Below are positions 51,501-61,600 of a stretch of DNA of 64,000 nucleotides, one piece after another; within the stretch, counting starts at the first letter, position 1; the number at the start of each line of letters is the position of its first letter. The stretch spans positions 12,909,703 to 12,973,702 of the forward strand of contig NC_064037.1 in NCBI RefSeq assembly GCF_932526225.1, in the 5' to 3' direction. The position numbers were made by a program, and so were the translations under genes. Below the pieces are notes generated by a model. It was given only the letters and a program-made list of their open reading frames with translations. It made no database searches and was not told the origin of the DNA. This stretch comes from Nematostella vectensis. Taxonomy: Eukaryota; Cnidaria; Anthozoa; Actiniaria; Edwardsiidae.

Positions 51501-54288
51501 AATGCGCAGAAAGGGGCCCACAGAACCCTTGAGATTGCCAGTAAATAGTGTGAAAATTGTCTGTAAATCTATGCGATTAAACCTACAGCTACCTGTAAAT
51601 AGTCTGAAAAGAGTCTAGAAAAGAGTCTCGACTCCCCCCTCCCACTACACACACACATTACACCCTTCTCTGGTAAAAAAACGATGGAAAATAGTACGTT
51701 CAAAGACCTCATAAATGAAAATTAAAAAATCAATAGTGACTTGCGCTAAGAAATCACGTGACTTTCTGGATCGCGCGTGCTCCGGATTTTGGCGGCAAAA
51801 TAACAATATCAAATTTCTTCGTAAAATTCGTCATTTGACTACTCATCCACGATGAATTATTTTCTTTCTAGGATATTACATTTATGCCGAGACATCATCC
51901 CCAGTTGCACAAGGCCAGACCGCGCGCCTTCTGAGTAAAGATTTTCCCGCCACATCTGGCCGCTGCATTAGTTTCTGGTATCACATGTACGGCGCCGGAA
52001 CAGGAGCGCTAAACGTTCTCGTGAAAAACGCGGCGGGAGAAACGAAGATATTCGGTTTAACGGGCGATCAAGGGAACTCTTGGAAGCAGGAAAAGGCCAT
52101 TATACCAGCGCAGTCCGGAACTTATAAGGTAATATAAGATATCCTGAGAATATAAAAAATATAGCCCATTATCCACCGTCTTTTCAGGCATCGCAGCATT
52201 ATCCACAACTCAGTTCGCTGAAACGTTTCATGGTAACATAGACATTTCACAAATTTCTTACATCTAAGACGATTATTCCCTAAACACTAATCAAACATTA
52301 CATTTATTCCGAAAGTTACTGTATTACAGTTGTAATATATATTGACAAGATTACTACAGATTTCATGAAGACTGTCCTGCGAGATTAATAAAATAATATC
52401 AAAACTTTTCGTTCAATATTTCATAATAACGTAATAGTATATAGCATGATGATTCAGTTGATGTCTAGATTGTTCTGGAATCTGTGCGTGGAGCTGATTA
52501 CCGCGGTGATACTGCACTGGATGACATCAAATTCATGTCGTGCGGGGTTCCTGTGGCTACGGAGGCGCCTACAACGGCAGTCGTAACCGTCCAGCCGGGT
52601 TAGAAACACTTCATTGATGACTTCATCGTAGTTATGTTGCTGTGGTAAAGAGGAAGTCGCCGAAAAAAGAGAAAGAGGAGCTATCAAACATACAGCTTCA
52701 GCCTCTAACTACCCCCCCCCCCCCCCTACCCCTTTCGACCACAAAACAACAAAGTGAGAATAGAATCTCAGATTTTTCAACTAAATAAATGCACCTATAA
52801 GCCGAAGCAATCGTTCACCCCATCCCCCCCCCTTCACCCATAGTAATACTCCCTTCCCCTTATGAGTAAGTACGCAGCTGCTTTGTCTCCTATTATCTTT
52901 GTTCTACAAAGGAGTTCTTTTGTCTCTATTCTTCTCGTTCTTTGTGTCGAGGTGCGGATATTGTTCATTTGCCCAATCAAATTGCAGCTTGTAAGAGCTG
53001 CGTACTGACCCCCCCCCCCCCGCCTTATAACACCTATTCACAGCACAAATCATATCCCATTAATAATGTAATTCCTTTTCCTTTTTGTCATGAATTAGAC
53101 GAAACCTGTGACTTTGGTACATCCGCTCCCACCCTCTGTTTGTGGAGAAACGACAAGAACAACACGCCAACTAATGACGGCGTATACAACTTCAACTGGT
53201 TCTCACACAATGGACCGACCGGAAGTGCTAACACAGGGCCCCCAAGCGGCCGGGGTGGATCGGGTATGTTAGGTTGCTATTGATGACGCTGCGTAGCGCT
53301 TTGACTGATTACACAGGGCCCCCGAGCGGTCGGGATGGGGATGTGCGGGATAACAAACAGGCTTTGCTCGGATGTAATCCAATATGCTTGAGCTCCGACT
53401 TTAGAGTCAACTGAGTGACAAAAAATCAGATGTACTATTGTAATAAGAAATACAATTCGCGGAAAAAATATAACTTTTTACCCTTTCCCTTTAGATGATT
53501 CTAGAGATAAAGCCCGTACGTACTGAAATATATTTCCAAGGTGCCTTAACTGATGAAAACACACGCTATTTTCTATCAAACAGGTTATTACATCTACTTA
53601 GAGACTTCCAGTCCTTTCCAGCCGGGTATGAAGGGTAGGTTACTAAGCAGAGAGTTCAGCCCATCGGATAACATGTGCCTAGAGTTCTGGTACAATATGT
53701 ACGGCTCGTCTGTTGGCGCCCTCACCGTATACATAAAGACGGCCGAGCAAGAGCAGGCGGTCTGGAGCCGAGAGGGAGACCAAGGGCAGAACTGGATACA
53801 GGCAAAAGGGATAATCGCCTCCAAGGTGGCTTTCAAGGTAGGATGCTATTTCAAACAGCGTAGGTAACACTGATCGCCTGGTTATCACAAATGGTATAGC
53901 TAATATATAGCTTGGTACAGGCTTAAGAAATTATAAGAAAATAAGTAGCTATTATAACTGACAAGTTAATATAGCTGTCAAGACTACGGGTTAGCACAGT
54001 TAATATATCTAATTGAGGTAAGCCTACTGGCAGAACTTACCCTTTAAACATAGCCAACAAGTCAATGTCACTGCTGCAGCAGGGACGAATCTTCTTCGGA
54101 ATGGAGTAAATTCCTCCACCTCCCGTTTTCTGGCTAACAAAGCTATATTTTGTGGATGGGAAGACTCTCTCATGACATCTCCTCTGCTCTCTCCGTAACA
54201 GATTGTGTTTGAAGGAACTCGCGGCTCAAGTTACACAGGAGATATTGCGCTTGATGACGTCAAAGTTAGCTTCACAACGTGCACATAA
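45546..54288 (+). CDS. Secreted astacin metalloprotease, astacin-TSP1-TSP1-MAM-MAM (14 exons, 755 aa)
   Basis: Exons: 45546-45621, 45873-45971, 46495-46680, 48231-48345, 49561-49745, 49971-50189, 50527-50694, 50865-51044, 51145-51291, 51872-52128, 52469-52598, 53099-53263, 53584-53837, 54202-54288; total 2,268 bp, GT-AG, phases consistent. A hydrophobic signal peptide (1 to about 18) is followed by a propeptide with the inhibitory FEGD aspartate (D69) and a KRNAQRAR region before the mature enzyme. The zinc site is [12 protein letters not shown] (190-201), and the Met-turn is SIMHY (245-249). Two TSP1 repeats follow (about 294-349 and 350-409; [16 protein letters not shown]), then two MAM domains (about 410-580 and 588-755). 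It should be a zinc endopeptidase in the extracellular space, with TSP1 and MAM domains for matrix or partner binding. Astacins of this type occur in cnidarian development and venom; which applies here cannot be told. A tandem paralogue lies 1.4 kb downstream. Confidence 0.95.
47030..47290. repeat. 55-bp tandem array in astacin-1 intron 3
   Basis: At least four copies of a unit containing GGTGGTGGCTAAACTAGGA and GGAGACATGTCGCGCG, at an exact 55-bp spacing (for example 47073 and 47128). It is the same sequence family as the inverted copies at about 20.1 and 20.4 kb. Confidence 0.9.
48752..49212. repeat. Minisatellite, 19-22-bp unit, ~23 copies
   Basis: The unit is GGTACTAGGTTCACAGTTT, with variants carrying AGAGG or TTAACAG. 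The array lies in intron 4 (48346-49560) of the first astacin gene, between the exons encoding the two halves of the catalytic domain. Confidence 0.95.
51340..51635. repeat. Irregular GTCTGTAAATAGTCTG-rich stretch
   Basis: About ten scattered variants of TGTAAATAGTCTG lie in intron 9 of the first astacin gene. Spacing is irregular. No function is seen. Confidence 0.6.
53308..53345 (+). repeat. Partial echo of astacin-1 exon 12 end
   Basis: ACACAGGGCCCCCGAGCGG with a GATGGGG ending repeats the last bases of exon 12 (about 53231-53263) some 80 bp inside intron 12. It lacks a clean donor. Confidence 0.65.
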
Positions 54289-55697
54289 AGGTCTGTACTA
54301 AAGTACCTTAAAATTACATTGATATACACAATAACCTTATTTCTTGTTTTTGCTCTGCCTTGCAGACTTGTACAAAAGGAAACCCAATCAGACTACTGTG
54401 GCCTAACTAAGACGAGGCTACAATAAATAAAAGTTACATTGTCATGAGCCCTTTGCTGAAAAGACATATATGGATATGCCAATAAATAAATAACCTTGCG
54501 CCTTTCTGGTCTATTTGTTTATGATGTCCCATTACTAGACCCTGGTGCATGCTTTACTTTAAGTAGCCTTATGCCTGCCGCCATTTTGCCATCCTAGCAA
54601 AGTACCAAGGGTGAATAAGCATACATTTCTATTGGCGTATTGGAAAGCCAATGCACCATTTGATTTGGTAAATAGAGTATTAAACCTTGTTTTCAGATGG
54701 TTATTACGACATTTTAGCACATTATGTGCCTTCCAATATAGGTTGGAAACAATAACAAAGGTGTGGTTGACAAGAACTCTTTAATTTTGAATTCAAAGAG
54801 GGTGATAATAACCAGATGTGGCGCTGGTGTTTTTGTATTGTGATGACTTGATGCCATATGATACATTGGTTAGAGTTTAAATTGCTCCCCACTTAATCAT
54901 TTATGTAAAGTACTCCCTGCATAAATAACTTTTTGAAGCGTTTCTAAAAATAGAGTTACAGCTGTCCATTCGCTATTGTTTGGAATCCTGTGGTTGGCCA
55001 TGAGGCAAAAGGGCCTGGGGAGGGGTGGTTTGCTTTGACGTCACAACACTTATGTACCAGCCACAAGGAAACCCGAGCATCCCGCTCCTGGGACAAGGCT
55101 GTTCTTAGGGTTGTTTCCATAAAACCCGTAATTCAGCTAACACTGTTGTTAGAATTATTTAAAACACTGTTCTCATAATTGAAAACTCGTTGTTAAAAAG
55201 AAAACGTTCACAAATTCAAAGAAAGAAATAATTTAAAGTAAAACTCTAAGACCGAAAACTCCTAAAACTCCATGGACCCGCAAGTCCATGTTGCTGTACA
55301 AAATGACAGCAAATTATATAGTTTTTTACTGCTGTGCTCACCGAATCCGAGTCATTTGACCGAATCCATTGAAGTGTTTGATTTTCTATGTCAATATACG
55401 GAATTTGTAATAACAAGTGATTGGTCTTTTCTCGACACCCCAATCCCCCACTCCTCCAACTTCTTTTATTCCCGAATAATCCAAAGCCACCAACATGAGT
55501 ATGTTTTTGAAATACAAACAAAATGTTCTCTTATTTGTATTTGTTGAGGAAGTTAAAGTCTATAGACAAAGCAAAAGAATACACTTCACTTAAAGCAAAC
55601 GGAATTCTAATATAACCAAACGAAATTAATTTTGGAGCTGACTTTATTAAATTGCCAGAGAACTAGGTACCATTAAAGCCTTAGGGACTGCAAAAAT
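54289..55697. other. Intergenic stretch between the tandem astacin genes
   Basis: Contains the 3' UTR of the first protease, including an AATAAA at 54422-54427, and presumably the promoter of the second. No exon was recognised. Confidence 0.5.
54422..54427 (+). terminator. Probable poly(A) signal of astacin-1
   Basis: A canonical AATAAA 134 bp after the stop codon. Further AATAAA copies follow near 54,480, so the used site is not certain. Confidence 0.45.
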
Positions 55698-58600
55698 ATG
55701 AAGCATCTTTTTGTCTGCTTCATAATTTTACTAGCAGCCATCATAGGTGATTTGCTGGTCATTGGAGCAGGTATGTTTTTAATAAGGATATCTTGGTTTC
55801 AGACTTTGCTGGGATCGGGTCCTGATGAGGTTTATGATGATAGATTGTGCAATCGACTTAAGTCTAGTAAAAAAGGAAGACAAAAAGTTATTGTTTTGCT
55901 CTAAAGCTTACTTGCTCAATGGTCAGGAAACTGCTTACCTTATTAACAACTCTATGTAAACTTTTAGGTGAAATTTGAACCTTCATCCGGGAACCATTGT
56001 CTTTTTGGTTTTGGTACACCAAGGGTAACAAACATGGGGCTGCATTTATGTTACTTTTAAGCTACTTTTTTCTAAATAATCTCTGAGGTTACTGTTAGTG
56101 TCATTTGTGATATCACTTAGAGAGAGATTTATTTTCTGTTGATAGGTTACAAAATATTTCAAATCAACTTCGATAAAGTAAACCGGTGGTGATGTTAAAA
56201 AAGCTGAACATTCGATTTGAGCTCTCTGTGATTGATTAAATTCGTTGGAAAGTTTACTTGGTAGGTACTTCATCCTTGACTAAAGTTTACTTTGTCTTTT
56301 CTCTCTCGAAAACTTTTTTGCTTTATCAACATCAGCTGGGTCAACATATGTAAGTGATGAAAGCGCCAAGAGTGCCACTGATACAATTGTGGAGATCAAT
56401 CAAGGTAAAGTTGAAATATTTCAGTACTTGCTTAAATGCTCTGGAAAAAAAATATGCAATGCTTTACAGTTAACATCTTACAAGAATTAAAGAGCCATCA
56501 CAAATGCATGCATTTAATATATTTGCTGGAGGGTGGGGTGGGATCTCTCCCCTTGCACCAAAACCTAGAGCTTCCCGTCTGTCGGATGAATGGGCGATTT
56601 GCGCTAATGCCTGGTGCACACTAGTGCACACTAGGTATAACGACATAACGTTATGGGCGCGCGCACTCTGTTTAGCCCGGCATATCGACATGGACATAAC
56701 TATATAAACGATATTTTTTTTACCTTATGTCGTTCTGTCCATGTCGATATGTCGGGCTTATGTCAACATGTCGAACCATTCACACTTGAACATACGAAGA
56801 TAAGAGTGCGCGCGCCCATGTCTTTATGCCACTAGTGTGCACCAGGTATTAGAAATCAAGTGATGACTTTTTGGGCTTTCGTTTTGGATGGAAATCTCGC
56901 GCGCGCTCAGGGTTTTAGTGGCAAAATAACAACAACAGCAAACAACTTATTCATCGCTTACGAATCAGCCATTTCTTTATGTTAGAATGGGCTAATTTTC
57001 ATTATTATTTTTCGTCGCTATCTAGGGTTATGGGTGGTTATTTTGGCTTGAATTTGCCTCTCAGTAACGTGACCTAGTGGAAGTTGTCTATTGCCCATGT
57101 CAGCCCCATTCGTTCTCACCATATCGGTGCTCAAAGGTACCAGATTCTTGGGTCACCCCAAAGCATTGTCTGAAACAGGGTCTCTTGTGTGCAAAGGAGG
57201 ATGAAAACAATGCTCTCTACTTTATTCCGTTAGCAAAACACAAGCATTTGTTCGAGGGCGACATCGTGTTGACGGATCATGATCACGTGGATAAAACCGA
57301 GAGAGGTGATGTCGATGGGCCTCTTGTCAAGGACCCCAAGCGGAATGCACAGCGCGCTCGCCAGGGCTTGTGGAAAACCAAAGTGATTCCATACGAGATC
57401 TCACCAGAATTAGGTAGGCTGCTGGACCATACACAATAATTGGAAGGAAATCATGTGAATAATTTCAATGACAGAGAATGTAATGGCGTCTCTTTCGTAA
57501 TATAGAGAAGCGTCTTTTTTACTCAAACAATTAAGTGGATGTTTCCTATTTTCATGAAGCTGATTACATACCAAACATCATGGCAGCGATAAATGAGTTT
57601 CACCAACACACCTGTATACGCTGGAAGCCACACAAAGCAGAAACAAACTGGGTGAAGATGATGAAAGATGAAGGGTAATGTTTGCCTAACTACATACACT
57701 GCTGATGACGCCAAAACGCGTTTCGGGCCGCTATCAGTCCGCCACCAAAACATACACTAATAAATGATTACTCTCTGGAAAATTTTGTTTACTTTTATTG
57801 TGACAAAGAAACGTCCCAAAGAAATCGGTTAAGACCAGACTTGCTTAAAGGTAAATAAGCTTCTGTTGACGAGGATGATAACGATGTATTGCCATTCATA
57901 TATTTTTTGTCGTATCAATGAATTGCCGAAAAATCCCTACCATATTTCTCTCGTAGTTGTTGGTCTAGGGTTGGGGTCAAGTACTGGACGAGTGGGGCCC
58001 AGGTACTGTCTCTAGGCGACGGATGCAACCACAAGGGAACGATTATGCACGAAATGATGCACGCGTCCGGATTTTGGCACGAACAGTCCAGACCAGACAG
58101 GAACAACTACGTGGAGATCATGTGGGAGAACATTGAAGAGGGTAAGAAATATATGAATACCCTGGTTACTTTAGATGGGGCGAGGATGGCAAAGTCGCGC
58201 AACTTCTGCCAGACGAAAACTCAGGTAACGAATTCCCACTTGTGCTCTACCTTAGGCTTCTTTCGTAATTCGACATAAGATACATGGTAGGTACTTTTTA
58301 TATGAAATTATATATTGTCCTGAAAGGCAATTCTATTGTTCTTTGGACGTTCTTTTGTTCATAATTATTTTGTTCTTTGGACGTTCTTTTGTCCGTTCGT
58401 ACCTACGTATCATATATAACGTACTTACCAGGTTCATGATGCAGGATGCTGCTCGCGTTGCGACCTAGGGCGGAACTTGGACGGAACTCGGACATATACC
58501 TCTCACTGAACTCGGGCGGACCAGGTTACCAGATCTCATCAGGATCTTGTGGTCCTGTGAGACTGGGACTAAATAGTCTAAATAGACTGGTGGAAGATGG

Positions 58601-61600
58601 CTGATTGTTTGATTGACTACGCGCTATTCCCAAAAGCAAACGAGATAGGGATTTTAAGTTCTTGGCGGTCTCCAAACTACAATGAATTAGGCTAAAATAA
58701 AGTAAGTTACTTTCTTAGGAAAAGCACACAACTTCAACAAGTACGACAGAGGATCAATAGACAGCCTGAACATAAACTATGACTACGACAGCCTGATGCA
58801 TTATGGGAAGTCTAGTTTCAGCAAGAACGGAAAACCTACCATCCAAGTCATAGGCGACCCAAGCAGGAGACTGGGTCAGAGGGATAGCTTTAGTTCCGCC
58901 GACATCCTGGAGTTGAATGCACTTTACGACTGTAGCGGTGTGTGCACCATGATGTTGTTGTTTCTCCATGTTTGTTTTTCTAGCCTTTTTGCGCTCACGT
59001 TTTGCAGTTTATAATGTTTATGATGTTCTTTATTGTGTCAAGCAACACAGATAATTTCTCTCTTGCTGCATGTGCCTGAGAGTTTTGTTTTTGCATGTGC
59101 CTGACATTTTCATTGGATGGTTTGATTAACTACGGCGCACTATCTGTCTATTTTGTTTTGATTAACTACGGCGTACTATCTGTCTATTTTGTTCATGTGC
59201 AATATCACTATTTGTGAGAAGGATGTATATTATGTGCCCGGACTCAGGTCCACTCGGTGGCTGGAGTAACTGGGGCGCGTTCGGTCCTTGCTCGGAAACC
59301 TGTTACAAGTATCGTCAGCGTTTTTGCACCGCAGAAGATAAGGCAGCCAACTGTCCAGGGGCGGATATGTTTGGAATAGAAGTCGACGAGGCTCTTTGCA
59401 CCCAAGAAGAATGCAACGGTACACATTACATAAATCTACTGAAAACATATCTGCTTTCCGACAAGTCTATAAGAAAGCATCTTTGTCAGTCGGCTAAGGA
59501 ATCCTAGAAAGAACCTAAAAAAAAACAAATATCGATTGGAATAATTTCTCCCCCAGCCCCTATTCTTTGTGTGAATAGTAAATATGCCCTTAAGTCAAGA
59601 AAGTGAATCAGAGACTCTAATTGCAATGATAACAGGAAGTTTTCTACCATTTTTTGGACAACCGCGCTGTGTATACGATGAGGCAGGGCGATAGCAGGTG
59701 GTGGGGCCTGGGAGCATGTACCCCCTAATATTAAAAAAAATCATAAGGTAAAGACCATAAGGGGCGTGGCTGTGCCCCCAATATTTTCTTAAGGTTCTGT
59801 ATTATGCCCCCCCCCCCCAAAAAAAAAAAAGGCCTGCTACGAGGCCTGCTACGGCTCTGCTACGCAAGGCGAAATGTGTCAATTAAAAAAAAAAAGAAAA
59901 AAACATTTTCATAAGAACTCTTTCCTAATCCATCACCTCTTTGCATATCCAGTACCAATTAATGGTCACTGGGGTCGCTGGTCGTCTTGGGGCGAATGCA
60001 GTAGGATGTGCGGGGACGGGGTTCACACAAGAACGAGGCTCTGCGACGATCCAATGCCCAGATTTGGAGGGAAAACATGCCAAGGTGTCTCAAGGCAAAG
60101 CGAAGTTTGCAAAGCTCGGGCATGTGGCCTTGGTATGTATTATGTATGTTTACCTCTTTTCGCTTTAATCTATTGGAAATCCGACTCTCCTATTTTGGAA
60201 CCGACCGTTTCATACATGACTAATTTTCACTTCTGGATATATTTTATTGTCAAGTTGGCTTGTTGGAATTTTCTCTCTCGTGGGTTTCGCTGTGCCTTTG
60301 AGCTAAGTTTGATAGTTTTAACTCTACCAACCCTCCATACAAAAAAAATAGGAGGTCCCTTTTTTGGCGGTTTTCATGTTTTCCGCGGACATCCGAAATC
60401 AAGCGAAACATTAATGACGCCGGTGTGGGAGTGTCCAATGCAAGCCGGAAAAGCAACTGGAATGCTGAGCTGTCCCTCGAATTGGAAGGTTCAAAGTGAG
60501 CGAGCTTCTAGAATCTTCAACCCCAAGTCACTAAGAATGCTGGATAATAAAGCGCATACTATCACAGCCATTTGTTACTTGTTCGTTATTCATTTCTTAA
60601 TAGATTTTTATCATCCCCGATTCTCTCCTGACATTTCTGTTTTTGGCCCATTTGTTATGTACTTATTATTGTTACTCTTTTGGCCCCTTTGCTATGAACT
60701 TTATGTCTGTTTACTTTTCCTTCAATCCGACTTTATCATTCCCTGACCATCCCTTTGCCTCTTTTTTTTGCCTTCTTTTGACATTCCTTTTCAGACACCT
60801 ACTTTATATCCTGTATAGAATACATTAAACGCTACCCTAATAATATGTGTGTGCATTCAATCCAGGCCCGGACGACTGTGAGTTTGAGGTGGACATGTGC
60901 GGATGGGCTCAGGAACTTAATCCACAGCAAAACAAGTTTCGTTGGATTAGGTGGACTGGCCCCACCCCAAGCGGTGGAACTGGACCTAAAGGCGATCATA
61001 CCACCGGATCAGGTCACACAATTATTTGCTATACCTTCTATTAAACAGCATCCTTAAGAGCGAGCTGAGCGGCCCCCAATGGCATCAGTGATTTTAACGA
61101 CTTTTTTGCCGGGCAAAATTCTGTCTGGGAGTTAAAGGGAGTTGCTCCCCGCCATACTTTTCGGATCGATAGAATAAAAATCGTTATACATATGCATTTA
61201 AGAATAAGAATTGGGAGAAAAACAAACTAATGATTTATTTTGTTTTTAGGGCCCCCGAATGGTCCCCGAAATTTCGATGTGCTCGTATTTTTTTGCTAAT
61301 GCTCGCATGCTCGCGCATTTTTTTCGCCGTGCTCGCATTGTATTTTTCGATGTGCTCCCTGCTCGATTTATTCAACAACTAAAAGTGCTTGGTCTCGCAT
61401 AAAAAACAGTATGCTCGTAAGCTTGTAATTGCTCGCCAAAGACCACTCGGGGGCCCTGTTTTTACCTTTAAATTTTCTAACAGAAAGTATCTTCAGCCCC
61501 AAAATTTCGTGTCTCGAGCCCCCACTTAAAAGCGAGCTCAGCCGTCTCTGGATCCGACACAATGATTTTATTTACCGCCGTAAAACGGGAATGAAAGTGA

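Noticed and set aside
57695-57745. Second hammerhead-like motif (GCTGATGACGCC and, on the minus strand, CTGATAGCGGCCCGAAAC)
   Set aside because: On the plus strand no GAAA follows a paired stem II. On the minus strand the GA of the core is swapped to AG. Neither strand gives a complete core, so it is not annotated as a ribozyme.
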